From: Alkaliphilus hydrothermalis
GTDB taxonomy: Bacteria; Bacillota; Clostridia; Peptostreptococcales; Natronincolaceae
Reading direction: 5' to 3'
Assembly (NCBI RefSeq): GCF_016908555.1
Contig: NZ_JAFBEE010000025.1
Coordinates: 1 to 34,444 of the forward strand
Length of the DNA: 34,444 nt
Of this stretch, positions 1 through 8,056 are shown one piece after another (the first letter of the stretch is position 1; the number at the start of each line of letters is the position of its first letter). Below the pieces are notes generated by a model that saw nothing but the letters and a program-made list of their open reading frames with translations, had not been told where the DNA came from and did no database searches. Both the position numbers and the translations under genes were made by a program.

Positions 1-36
1 GCATACCCCGAACTTGAGGTCATACTCGCCTACTAG
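1..36 (+). CDS. Possible C-terminal tail of an upstream gene (partial)
   Basis: Frame 1 from the first base reads AYPELEVILAY and then stops at TAG. This could be the last eleven residues of a gene that begins outside the window. The piece is too short to assign a family, and an open frame of this length can occur by chance. The roughly 100 bases that follow lead into the ribosome binding site of the next gene. Confidence 0.25.
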   Translation, partial: AYPELEVILAY

Positions 37-138
37 AAATAGACTGGTGTTTAATCATTCAAGAATCCCCTTCCTTCAGGTATGGGGAGTGTCAATGGGT
101 ATATTTTAGATATACTACTTAAAAAAGGAGGGTAAACC

Positions 139-1068
139 ATGCTAAGACCGAAAGCATTAAAAATAGGGGATACCATTGGGATTGTGGCGACCTCTAGCCC
201 CACAACCCAAGAAAAAGTAAAGTCAGCTAAGAAGGAACTGGAAGCCCTAGGATTCAAAGTAAAACTTGCACCTAGTTGCCACGCTACCCGTGGATACCTT
301 GCAGGAGATGACCAAATGAGGGCAGATGACCTCAATGGAATGTTTGCTGACCAAGAGGTAAAGGGGATTATTTGTCTCAGAGGAGGATATGGAGCTCCTA
401 AAATATTAAAGAGAGTAGATTTTGAGTTAATAAAGAATAATCCAAAGGTATTTGTTGGATATAGCGATATTACTGCATTACATATGGCGATGAATCAAAT
501 CTGTGGACTAGTAACCTTCCACGGACCAATGGCGGCTTCCGATATAGCCGGTGGTCTGGATGAATTTTCGGAGAAGGAATTGATACGGGCCATTACAGAA
601 TCAATCCCTATGGGAAAAATTTCAAACCCAGAGGAAGTAAAGATTGAAACTTTAGTAGGTGGAAAAACTCAAGGAATCATTATTGGTGGCAACTTATCGC
701 TGATTGCCGCCACAATGGGAACCCCCTATGAAATAGATACAAAGGGGAAAATACTATTCCTGGAGGAAATCGGAGAAGAACCCTATAGTGTAGATCGTAT
801 GCTGACCCAACTGGCACTGGCAGGGAAATTTGATGATGCAGTAGGAATCATTTTAGGTGACTGGAATAACTGTGAGGCAGAAAAGCCAGAAGAAAGCTTA
901 AGTCTAATGGAGGTCTTGGAGGAAATGATCGTCCCCTATGGCAAACCGACAATATATAATTTAAAGGCAGGCCACTGTACACCCAAGGTAACCCTTCCCT
1001 TTGGCGTAATGGCAAGCCTAGATGCCGATACAGGAAGCTTAACAATAGAAGAAGGGGCAACGGAATAA
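139..1068 (+). CDS. LD-carboxypeptidase, peptidase family S66 (LdcA/MccF type)
   Basis: A cytoplasmic serine peptidase of family S66, which removes the terminal D-alanine from muropeptide tetrapeptides during wall recycling; MccF relatives cleave other amide bonds. The 309 residues match family length. The nucleophile is Ser109 in the VGYSD turn, the Glu is at 209/210 in LFLEE, and the His is at 279 in AGHCTPKVTLPFG, giving the full Ser-Glu-His set. There is no signal peptide. The ATG is preceded by AAAAAAGGAGGG. The stop TAA overlaps the next ATG by one base, and two peptide- or wall-acting hydrolases follow, so this is the first gene of an operon. The S66 assignment is sure; LdcA versus MccF specificity is not decided by sequence alone. 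Confidence 0.9.
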   Translation: MLRPKALKIGDTIGIVATSSPTTQEKVKSAKKELEALGFKVKLAPSCHATRGYLAGDDQMRADDLNGMFADQEVKGIICLRGGYGAPKILKRVDFELIKNNPKVFVGYSDITALHMAMNQICGLVTFHGPMAASDIAGGLDEFSEKELIRAITESIPMGKISNPEEVKIETLVGGKTQGIIIGGNLSLIAATMGTPYEIDTKGKILFLEEIGEEPYSVDRMLTQLALAGKFDDAVGIILGDWNNCEAEKPEESLSLMEVLEEMIVPYGKPTIYNLKAGHCTPKVTLPFGVMASLDADTGSLTIEEGATE

Positions 1069-2324
1069 TGAATAAGATTGATAAAAAAGATAAGGGTAAA
1101 AAAATAGATAGAATAGACCAGACTTTAAAAAATCCTAAAACTCATACGCTAATAAAGGAAGCCCACAAGCTAAAGGATTGGATGACTGAAATTAGGCGAG
1201 ATTTTCACAAAAATCCCGAATTTGGTATGGAAGAATTCCGTACCATGGGTAAAATTGTAGAGTACCTAGAGGCTTTGGGAATCGAATATACTTCTGGGGT
1301 GGCAAACACAGGGGTAGTTGCCATCATCAGAGGGGGGAAAGAGGGAAAAACAGTAGGCCTGAGGGCAGACATGGATGCCCTACCTATCCAAGACGAAAAG
1401 GATGTCCCCTACAAATCCACTGTAGCAGGAAAAATGCACGCCTGTGGACATGACGCCCATATGACTATCCTACTGGGGGCGGCAAAGCTTTTAAAAGATA
1501 AAAAAGATCAGCTCAAGGGAAATGTAAAACTTTTTTTCCAACCTGCTGAAGAAACAGTAGGGGGGGCAAGACCCATGATTGAAGCAGGATGTATGGAGAA
1601 TCCAAAGGTAGAAGTAATGTTTGGCCTACATGTATCCTCCGAAATCCCTACAGGGGAAATAGGGCTAAAATACGGACAGATGAATGCTTCCTCCGATACC
1701 ATTAAAATCATCCTCCATGGAAAAAGCAGTCACGGAGCCTATCCCCACAAGGGGGTGGATGCCATCATGATGGCAGGGCAGGCATTGACAGCCCTTCAAT
1801 CCGTTGTCAGTAGAAACGTAGATCCTAGAAATTCAGCAGTTATCACCCTTGGGACCATCAAAGGGGGGAGTCAAGGGAATATCATTGCCGATAAAGTAGA
1901 AATGGTGGGTACTGTGAGGACCCTAGATCCTACCACTAGAAGTTTAGTTATTCAGAGAGTTGAAAAAGTCGTCAACCTAGTGGCAGAAGCAATGGGTGGT
2001 AAAGGAGAGTTAATCCGAGAAGAGGGCTATGCAGCATTAATTAATACCGACTCCATTGTAGATATTGTCAAACTCAATAGCGAAGAACTATTCGGGGCTG
2101 AAAGTATCAACATAATTAAGGAGCCAAGCCTAGGGGTGGAGGACTTTGCCTACTTCGCACAGGCAGCGCCATCAGCCTTTTTTAGGTTAGGATGTAGAAA
2201 TGAAGAAAAAGGCATTGTCCATGATGCCCACTATTGCCTATTCGATATAGACGAAGAATGTCTAGTGTTGGGGGCAGCCCTACAGGCAAAGAATGTACTA
2301 TCCCTTTTAGGAGAGGAAGACTAA
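1068..2324 (+). CDS. M20D amidohydrolase (N-acyl-amino-acid / peptide hydrolase)
   Basis: A metal-dependent amidohydrolase of the M20D group (aminoacylase, hippurate hydrolase, IAA-amino acid hydrolase type), expected to release an amino acid from an N-acyl or peptide conjugate in the cytoplasm. Metal-site motifs are in order: MHACGHDAH, the PAEET Glu pair, GLHVSSEIPTG and, near the end, GVEDFAYF. The dimerisation (lid) domain lies around residues 220-330, with SSHGAYPHKGVDAI before it. At 418 residues it is slightly longer than usual because of a lysine-rich N-terminal extension of about 35 residues. Its ATG overlaps the stop of the S66 gene, and its own stop overlaps the next start, so translation is probably coupled. 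The substrate is unknown; neighbours suggest cell-wall peptides. Confidence 0.9.
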   Translation: MNKIDKKDKGKKIDRIDQTLKNPKTHTLIKEAHKLKDWMTEIRRDFHKNPEFGMEEFRTMGKIVEYLEALGIEYTSGVANTGVVAIIRGGKEGKTVGLRADMDALPIQDEKDVPYKSTVAGKMHACGHDAHMTILLGAAKLLKDKKDQLKGNVKLFFQPAEETVGGARPMIEAGCMENPKVEVMFGLHVSSEIPTGEIGLKYGQMNASSDTIKIILHGKSSHGAYPHKGVDAIMMAGQALTALQSVVSRNVDPRNSAVITLGTIKGGSQGNIIADKVEMVGTVRTLDPTTRSLVIQRVEKVVNLVAEAMGGKGELIREEGYAALINTDSIVDIVKLNSEELFGAESINIIKEPSLGVEDFAYFAQAAPSAFFRLGCRNEEKGIVHDAHYCLFDIDEECLVLGAALQAKNVLSLLGEED

Positions 2325-3328
2325 TGAAGACTTTAGCGAGTTTAAAACCCTTAGAGATGACTATACAAAGAATGATTGAACCAATAGATGGAACAGTAGC
2401 AGTATATATCAAAGATCTTGACACCCAAGAAGAAATAGAGATAGGGGTGATGGAAAGATTTCATGCCGCCAGTATGATTAAAGTTCCCCTCCTGTATGAA
2501 GCTTTGCGACAATTGGAGATGGGAAAGTTAAACTTAGAGGAAAAATATAAACTACAGCAGGAAGAAAAGGTCGGAGGATGTGGGGTCCTACAACTATTAG
2601 GGGAAGGACTTGAAGTCACCCTAGAAGATCTCCTCCACCTCATGATTGATATTAGTGATAATACCGCCACTAATATGTTGCTGGATATAGTGGGAAAAGA
2701 TGAAGTAAATCAAACGCTTAGGAGACTAGGGATAGAAGATACTCTATTAGCTCGAAAGCTAATGGTGGTTGCTCCGGGGGTCTATAGCTATACCACAGCA
2801 AAGGATATGGGACGACTTTTTGAAGTAATAGAGCAGAATAGAATAAAGGTTGAAGAAGTATTAGAAGAAGTATTAAAGGAACAAGAAGAACTAAAAGCAG
2901 AACTAAAAGCAGAAGTGAAAAAAGAAGAAACATTAAAACTTCAAGAAACTGAGAAGTCTGCAAATAGAGTAAATGAAAAGGCATCAAAAAAAGCTATAAA
3001 GATACTTTTAGCTCAACAAATGAATGACCGACTATCCTATGAACTCAATTTATGTGGAGCCTGTAATCATCGAGTTGGCCATGAAAATACCTGTAGCCAA
3101 TGCGGAGCCGCCATCAGCGATGTGGACACAAACCCTGTACCCTTTGCCCACAAGACAGGAGAAATTGTTGGAGTGGTCCATGATGGAGGGATAATGTATT
3201 TAGATAATCGTCGTATTGTAATTGTGGTGTTGACGAAGGGACTGCAGAATAATGAGATTGGTCATAAGCTTTTGAGGGATATCGGTGTGGAGGTCTATGA
3301 GGGTTTGGGGAGTAGAGATTTAAAATAA
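2324..3328 (+). CDS. Class A beta-lactamase-fold serine hydrolase with zinc-ribbon insertion
   Basis: A 334-residue serine hydrolase of the class A beta-lactamase / penicillin-recognising fold. Ser50-x-x-Lys53 (ASMIKVP), Ser111-Asp112-Asn113 (SDN) and the KTG box at 277-279 (AHKTGEIVG) are all present. The omega-loop region (about 141-160, RKLMVVAPGVYSYTTAKDMG) has no Glu equivalent to Glu166, so efficient beta-lactam hydrolysis is unlikely and a peptidase or esterase role is more plausible. Two insertions are unusual: a Glu/Lys-rich, probably coiled-coil stretch at 172-226, and a Cys4 zinc ribbon (C244, C247, C257, C260) placed just before the KTG strand. No signal peptide is visible. The start chosen is the ATG overlapping the upstream stop, in the same style as the other two genes of the operon; an in-frame upstream extension would run inside the M20 gene. 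Confidence 0.85.
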   Translation: MKTLASLKPLEMTIQRMIEPIDGTVAVYIKDLDTQEEIEIGVMERFHAASMIKVPLLYEALRQLEMGKLNLEEKYKLQQEEKVGGCGVLQLLGEGLEVTLEDLLHLMIDISDNTATNMLLDIVGKDEVNQTLRRLGIEDTLLARKLMVVAPGVYSYTTAKDMGRLFEVIEQNRIKVEEVLEEVLKEQEELKAELKAEVKKEETLKLQETEKSANRVNEKASKKAIKILLAQQMNDRLSYELNLCGACNHRVGHENTCSQCGAAISDVDTNPVPFAHKTGEIVGVVHDGGIMYLDNRRIVIVVLTKGLQNNEIGHKLLRDIGVEVYEGLGSRDLK

Positions 3329-3393
3329 CATACTAGTATGTTTTGAACGCCTAAGTGTACTCCATTGAAAGGGTAGACAGATTATAAAAAAAG

Positions 3394-3466
3394 CCGCTGC
3401 TTGAATTGATTCTCAAAGGAGAACAAAGAAAAAATGAGGCAGCGGGATTCCCTTTTGCCTCATTTT
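3394..3466. terminator. Bidirectional terminator with competing hairpin arms
   Basis: AAAATGAGGCA (3431-3441) pairs perfectly with TGCCTCATTTT (3456-3466). This gives an A/T-flanked hairpin that can terminate both the hydrolase operon and the converging LysR gene. A second arm, CCGCTGC at 3394-3400, can pair with GCAGCGG at 3439-3445, which overlaps the left arm of the first hairpin, so the two structures exclude each other. Confidence 0.75.
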
Positions 3467-3488
3467 CTATGCATAATCCAGAATTCCT

Positions 3489-4406
3489 CTATAACAGCCT
3501 AGTAAAATCCCCCTGAAAATGCGTCTGTACATTATTTAACTCCTCTAAAAACAAAGCAATAGAAGGGTTTTTATTAGTCTTCTTCCATGCCACCACCATC
3601 TCATCCTTTGACTGCTCACCTTCAATATCAATAAAACGAAGACTTGGGGAGGATTGATACTTCAAACTCTTAGGTAGGATAGCAATCCCCATCCCAGCGT
3701 CCACCAGCAACAATACTGTCTGGATCAACCTAGGCTCACTGACGATATTGGGAGTAAAACCGTGGTTGGCACACATCAGCAGAGTCTTATTAAAACCTTG
3801 AGGAGACTCTTGTCTACTGAGGGCAATAAAACGCTCCTGAGATAAATCTGCAATATTGATACTCCTTTCATCGGCTAATGGATGCTCCGAATGAACCACC
3901 ACTGAGATGGTTTCCATCAAGACCTGCTTTTTGGCTAGTCCCACAATGTTATTAAGGCCAAAAGAGAGGGTAAATCCAATATCCAAAGCACCATGACTGA
4001 GGTTTTCAATCAACAGACCATGATTATATTGATTAAGATGAAGTTCAATTTTAGGATAATTCCGCTTAAACTGCCTAATCAAATAGGGCAAGAAATTCCT
4101 CTCCGTATATCCCAGAAAACCAATCTTCAAGCTACCGATGATCCCCAACTCCGCCTGGCGGGTCTTCTCTAAGATTTCCTCCGACTTATTTACAAGGCTG
4201 ATGGCTTCCTCTAAAAGAACAGACCCAGCATTGGTCAGCTTCACCGACCGCTTATTTCTAATAAAAAGTTGGACCCCCATTTTCTTTTCTAAGTCTGCAA
4301 TTTGTTGACTTACAGCTGATTGGGCAACAAACAAATGCTTTGCTGCCTCTGTAAAATTTAAATGCTCGGCCACTGCAATGAAATATTTTAATTGCCTAAT
4401 ATCCAT
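3489..4406 (-). CDS. LysR-family transcriptional regulator
   Basis: A 305-residue LysR-type regulator. The N-terminal winged helix-turn-helix begins MDIRQLKYFIAVAEHLNFTEAA and continues with the recognition helix AQSAVSQQIADLEKKMGVQLF. A linker helix and a periplasmic-binding-protein-like effector domain (about 90-295) follow. The length is typical. It is transcribed away from the 2-oxoacid:ferredoxin oxidoreductase genes, with about 600 bases between, so it may control them and sense a related 2-oxoacid or amino acid. That link is inference from position only. A GGAGGAGT stretch lies just before the ATG on the minus strand. Confidence 0.93.
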   Translation of the reverse strand: MDIRQLKYFIAVAEHLNFTEAAKHLFVAQSAVSQQIADLEKKMGVQLFIRNKRSVKLTNAGSVLLEEAISLVNKSEEILEKTRQAELGIIGSLKIGFLGYTERNFLPYLIRQFKRNYPKIELHLNQYNHGLLIENLSHGALDIGFTLSFGLNNIVGLAKKQVLMETISVVVHSEHPLADERSINIADLSQERFIALSRQESPQGFNKTLLMCANHGFTPNIVSEPRLIQTVLLLVDAGMGIAILPKSLKYQSSPSLRFIDIEGEQSKDEMVVAWKKTNKNPSIALFLEELNNVQTHFQGDFTRLL

Positions 4407-5022
4407 AAATACTCCTCCACCATCTGTTAACTATTATATTAAATAATAACATTAACATCTGTATAATTCAATATAAATCAGTTTTACTTATTACTGATAT
4501 CCATTTCAGATATTTCACAATGGGCTTAATTTTCAGTATGCTATAAGTATAGGATTATTCAAAAATACACAATTATGCAGGAATTCACTGGGAGGAAATC
4601 CTTAATCTTCAAATATGACCTATAGGAAATTTTCATTACAGTACCGAAAATTTATAGGTGGGTAATCGGTGGGTAATCCATCGACAAGTTCAACAAAGAT
4701 TGCCCTATACAAATTGATAGAGAGTTGCTTGTTAAGAAAATAGTTGAGGATTCGGTGCAGGACTGAAATAGAAGAAATAAAAGAAAATCGATTTAGACAG
4801 ATAAAACAGCATACTCAAATCCAATCGTTAATGATATAATTAGACGGATGAAGTTCTCCACTCCAGTGGAAATTATTCCAAGTGAAGAAGCATTAGAATC
4901 CTTCTCCTTTGCTGCACTTAAGGTCATTACTGGAGAAGAGGAGGCTACACCATTTAGGTAGTGCTGTTAAGGTATTATTATTAAATTATTACTATAGTCA
5001 ATTATTAAAAGGAGGGAATGAC
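4407..5022. other. Intergenic region between LysR gene and oxidoreductase operon
   Basis: This AT-rich stretch should hold the promoters of both flanking units. Visible items: a tandem GGTGGGTAATC repeat at about 4657-4678; a TATAAT at 4835-4840 without a convincing -35 box; and the palindrome TCCACT-CC-AGTGGA at 4857-4870. An open frame from ATG 4848 to TAG 4961 encodes 37 residues (MKFSTPVEIIPSEEALESF...). It has no good ribosome binding site and may be a gene remnant or a leader peptide. No riboswitch was recognised. Confidence 0.4.
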
Positions 5023-5226
5023 ATGGCAAAGGTTAACGTATTAAGTGAATATTGCAAGAGCTGTGGTCTATGTATCGCTGCTTGTCCAAAGAAGATTTTA
5101 GCCGTGGGAGACAAATCCAACAAAAAAGGGTACTTTACAATAATCTGTGAAGACCAAGAAAAATGTATTGGATGTGCTCTTTGTGCGACTGTCTGTCCAG
5201 ACGTTGCAATTGAAGTTTACAAATAA
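5023..5226 (+). CDS. 2-oxoacid:ferredoxin oxidoreductase, ferredoxin-like (delta) subunit
   Basis: A 67-residue 2[4Fe-4S] ferredoxin-type subunit of a 2-oxoacid:ferredoxin oxidoreductase (KorD/VorD type). It carries electrons from the catalytic subunits to free ferredoxin. Two clusters are ligated by CKSCGLCIAACP and CIGCALCATVCP, with the family-typical N-terminus MAKVNVLSEYCKSCGLC. The ATG at 5023 follows AAAGGAGGG with good spacing; a longer in-frame reading from 4909 adds an unrelated N-terminus and has no ribosome binding site. It is the first gene of a four-gene operon in the order delta-alpha-beta-gamma, and the next gene begins within about 30 bases. Confidence 0.92.
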   Translation: MAKVNVLSEYCKSCGLCIAACPKKILAVGDKSNKKGYFTIICEDQEKCIGCALCATVCPDVAIEVYK

Positions 5227-5253
5227 AAGGTGGGAAAGGAGCTGAAATATTCG

Positions 5254-6315
5254 ATGGAAAAAATATTATTAAAGGGTAATGAAATCATTGGCGAAGCTGC
5301 CATCAGATCAGGATGTAAATTGTTTTTCGGATATCCTATTACGCCATCTACGGAAGTAGTAGAATATTTATCAAAGCATCTTCCAAAGAGTGGAGGAACA
5401 GTACTTCAGGCAGAAGACGAAATCGGAGCAATTAACATGTGCTACGGTGCAGCCTGTACAGGGGCAAGGGTTATGACAGCATCATCAAGTCCAGGGGTAA
5501 GTTTAAAGCAAGAAGGTATCTCCTACAGTGCTGCTGTTGGACTACCTATGGTAATTGTAAACGTTAACAGATGTGGTCCAGGACTAGGTGGATTAGGACC
5601 AGCTCAATCCGACTACTTCCAGTCAACTAGAGGTGGTGGACATGGGGACTACAGAACAATCGTATTAGCACCTTCAAAAGCTCAAGAGCTTTATGACTAT
5701 ACAATGTTAGCCTTCGATTTAGCAGACAAGCATAGAAATCCAGTACTACTTTTAACAGATGGTTTCTTAGGCCAAACAATGGAGCCAATAGTATTAAAAG
5801 AAAGACCAGAACCACCAGTAACTGATCGAAGCTGGGTAGTTGATGGAGCTAAAGGAAGAGAAAAGAGAATCTTAGCTAGCTATTCATTAACTAATGAAAT
5901 TGGAGAAGTAAACAACTTAGGTTGGGAAGCTAAATACAAGCATATTCAAGAAACAGAGCAAAGATGGGAAGAGTTCCATACTGAAGATGCAGAATATCTA
6001 ATCGTAAGTTACGGAACTACAGGAAGAATTGCAAAGAGTACAGTGCTAAATGCCCGTAAAAAAGGAATTAAATTAGGTCTAATCCGTCCAATCACTTTAT
6101 GGCCATTCCCAGACCAAGCCTTTGCACCATTTAAAGATAAGATCAAAGGAATCGTAACTGTTGAGTTAAATACAGGACAAATGATCGAAGACGTTAAGTT
6201 AGCAGTAGAGTGCAAGATGCCAGTACACCTTTTCAGAAGACAAGGCGGTATGCTGCCAACAGAAAACGAAATCCTAGAGTATTTTGAAAATACATTTTTA
6301 TCAGAGGAGGTGTAG
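5254..6315 (+). CDS. vorB: 2-oxoacid:ferredoxin oxidoreductase, alpha subunit (VorB/KorA type)
   Basis: A 353-residue alpha subunit that oxidatively decarboxylates a 2-oxoacid to its acyl-CoA together with the beta and gamma subunits. The pyrimidine-binding-type N-terminal domain shows GNEIIGEAAIRSGCKLFFGYPITPSTE and AEDEIGAINMCYGAACTGARVMTASSSPG. A transketolase C-like domain sits near 235-340 (YLIVSYGTTGR, LGLIRPITLWPFP). The ATG at 5254 is preceded by AAAGGAG at 11 bases; a GTG at 5230 in the same frame would add eight residues but has no ribosome binding site. In clostridia this type is usually annotated as branched-chain 2-oxoacid (3-methyl-2-oxobutanoate) oxidoreductase, while 2-oxoglutarate is the alternative substrate. 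The family is certain and the substrate is not. Confidence 0.9.
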   Translation: MEKILLKGNEIIGEAAIRSGCKLFFGYPITPSTEVVEYLSKHLPKSGGTVLQAEDEIGAINMCYGAACTGARVMTASSSPGVSLKQEGISYSAAVGLPMVIVNVNRCGPGLGGLGPAQSDYFQSTRGGGHGDYRTIVLAPSKAQELYDYTMLAFDLADKHRNPVLLLTDGFLGQTMEPIVLKERPEPPVTDRSWVVDGAKGREKRILASYSLTNEIGEVNNLGWEAKYKHIQETEQRWEEFHTEDAEYLIVSYGTTGRIAKSTVLNARKKGIKLGLIRPITLWPFPDQAFAPFKDKIKGIVTVELNTGQMIEDVKLAVECKMPVHLFRRQGGMLPTENEILEYFENTFLSEEV

Positions 6316-6318
6316 GTA

Positions 6319-7071
6319 ATGGAAAAGATATTCGGAAGAAGTAAAGGATTAACTGATGTTCCATTTTCATTCTGTCCAGGATGTACCCACGGAACGATTA
6401 TGAGATTAATTGCTGAAGTTTTAGAGGAACTTGAAATTATAGATAACACAATCGGAGTTTCACCGGTAGGATGTGCAGGTTTTAGCCAAGATTTCTTTAG
6501 CTGTGACTTCGTTGGAGCAGCCCATGGTAGAGCTCAAGCAGTAGGGATCGGAATTAAGAGAGCCCTTCCAGATAGAATGATATTTACCTATCAAGGAGAT
6601 GGAGATATCGCTGCTATCGGTACTCAACATGCTATCCATGCCGCAGCAAGAGGTGAAAAAATCACATCAATCATGGTTAACAACGCAATTTTCGGAATGA
6701 CTGGTGGACAAATGGCGCCAACAACGTTAGAGGGAATGAAGACTACCACAAGCCCTTACGGTAGAGATATTGAAACAACAGGTTTCCCAATTGATTTACC
6801 AAGATTAGTAGCTAACCTTCCAGGAGCTGTGTATGTAGCGGCTGTTTCTGTTGATTCACCAAAAAACATAAACCAAGCTAAAAAGGCTATCAAGAAAGCT
6901 TTCCAAGTACAAATGGCTGGATTAGGATTTGCCTTTGTAAGTGTATTATCTACCTGTCCAACTAACTGGGGAATATCTCCTGTAGATAGCTTACAGTGGT
7001 TACGAGAAAATATGATGCCAGTTTACCAAATGGGTGAACTTAAGGTGACCGAGGAGGTAAAAAGCTTATGA
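6319..7071 (+). CDS. 2-oxoacid:ferredoxin oxidoreductase, beta subunit (thiamine diphosphate binding)
   Basis: A 250-residue catalytic subunit that binds thiamine diphosphate and Mg2+. The TPP motif is GDGDIAAIGTQHAIHAAARGEKITSIMVNNAIFGMTGGQ, with GDGD and NN as the metal and diphosphate anchors. FCPGCTHGTIMRL near the N-terminus is typical of beta subunits of the four-subunit class. The gene starts three bases after the alpha stop, with GAGGTG in front. Its stop overlaps the gamma start in ATGATG, so the subunits are probably translated in a coupled way at matching levels. No residues expected for the family appear to be missing. Confidence 0.92.
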   Translation: MEKIFGRSKGLTDVPFSFCPGCTHGTIMRLIAEVLEELEIIDNTIGVSPVGCAGFSQDFFSCDFVGAAHGRAQAVGIGIKRALPDRMIFTYQGDGDIAAIGTQHAIHAAARGEKITSIMVNNAIFGMTGGQMAPTTLEGMKTTTSPYGRDIETTGFPIDLPRLVANLPGAVYVAAVSVDSPKNINQAKKAIKKAFQVQMAGLGFAFVSVLSTCPTNWGISPVDSLQWLRENMMPVYQMGELKVTEEVKSL

Positions 7072-7607
7072 TGGATAAAATAATTCTTGCTGGATTTGGT
7101 GGCCAAGGGGTTATGTTCTTAGGTAAAGTTCTAGCTTATGCAGGAATGGGTTCTGATTTAGACCTTTGTTGGATTCCATCCTATGGACCAGAAATGCGTG
7201 GAGGTACTGCCAACTGTTCGGTAGTATTATCCGACGAAGAAATCCACTCACCAGTTATTGATGTAGCTGACGGAGCGATCGTATTAAACAAACCAGCTTA
7301 CGATAAATTCGCACCTCGTATAAAGCCAGGTGGAGTATTAGTAGTGAACTCTTCTCTTGCAGAATTAGACGAGGTAAGAGATGATATTACCATCATTCAA
7401 ATCCCTGCAACTGACATGGCAAATGAAATGGGTCATACTAACATTGCCAACATGGTTTGTTTAGGAGCTATCCTACCAAGCTTAAAGTTAGTTGATATGG
7501 AAAAAATCGAAAAGGCTATGCATACGCTAGTTGGAAAGAAAAGACCAGAGTTATTAGATGTAAACCTAAATGCCATCAAAAAAGGCTTAGAGTTTACTAA
7601 AGCATAG
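7068..7607 (+). CDS. 2-oxoacid:ferredoxin oxidoreductase, gamma subunit
   Basis: A 179-residue gamma subunit (POR/KOR gamma domain) that helps bind coenzyme A in the complex. It opens with the family hallmark KIILAGFGGQGVMFLGKVLAYAGM and contains WIPSYGPEMRGGTANCSVVLS. The length is normal. It is the last gene of the operon: it overlaps the beta stop, and a strong terminator follows 33 bases after its own stop. An ATG at 7071 directly after the first is an equally good start and differs by one residue. Confidence 0.92.
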   Translation: MMDKIILAGFGGQGVMFLGKVLAYAGMGSDLDLCWIPSYGPEMRGGTANCSVVLSDEEIHSPVIDVADGAIVLNKPAYDKFAPRIKPGGVLVVNSSLAELDEVRDDITIIQIPATDMANEMGHTNIANMVCLGAILPSLKLVDMEKIEKAMHTLVGKKRPELLDVNLNAIKKGLEFTKA

Positions 7608-7640
7608 GGAAAATCCAATAAATTAATATAACACAAAACT

Positions 7641-7683
7641 AAAACCTACGAAGGACTATACCAGTCTTCTCGTAGGTTTTTTA
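7641..7683 (+). terminator. Intrinsic terminator after the oxidoreductase operon
   Basis: AAAACCTACGA (7641-7651) pairs with TCGTAGGTTTT (7670-7680), with a smaller inner pairing of AGGACT with AGTCTT, followed by more T residues. It lies just after the gamma subunit stop. Confidence 0.85.
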
Positions 7684-8056
7684 TATACATTCAAGAACAA
7701 ACTCTCATTAAACATTTACTGTGAAGGAATATCTGCTGAAATAGTGTTACTCATAATACACTTAGATAATAATACATGGTTAATGTAAGAATAAAATATA
7801 TTTTGCTTTTATAATCAAATCATGAAGCACATATTGACTAACCTATCAAACATGTTGGTTAAGTCATTAGGTGTTTTTGTAGTAAAATCTGAGGACAGTT
7901 AAAAGGAAAAAATTTGATTAAAGGAGCAAAAATATCCGTAATGACAGATTATATAAGAATTTTATAATTTAATTAATTTCACATTATTTCACAACATACT
8001 TATTATTTATATGGACACAATATTATAAGTATAATACATTTGTGAGGTGGTAAAAA
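7684..8056. other. Intergenic region before the FAD oxidoreductase
   Basis: No gene is seen. An imperfect inverted repeat, TGACT-AACC (7835-7843) with GGTT-AAGTCA (7857-7866), is followed by a T-rich stretch; it could be an operator or a weak terminator. A TATAAT at 8030-8035, 22 bases before the start codon, may be a -10 box, but I see no matching -35. Confidence 0.35.

Noticed and set aside
2234..2323. Longer N-terminus for the serine hydrolase
   Set aside because: It would lie wholly inside the M20 gene in another frame; the ATG at 2324 overlaps the upstream stop like the preceding gene pair.
2718..2987. Leucine-rich minus-strand frame within the serine hydrolase
   Set aside because: It is the antisense reading of the Glu/Lys-rich insert; it has no ribosome binding site and the sense gene is well supported.
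4656..4679. Tandem GGTGGGTAATC repeat
   Set aside because: Only two short units with no flanking structure; not enough to call a regulatory repeat or CRISPR.
4909..5022. Longer N-terminus for the ferredoxin subunit
   Set aside because: No ribosome binding site and unrelated residues; ATG 5023 has AAAGGAGGG and the family-typical N-terminus.
8030..8035. TATAAT as a promoter of the DAO-family gene
   Set aside because: No -35 box at suitable spacing, and TATAAT arises easily in such AT-rich sequence, so it is mentioned only in the intergenic note.
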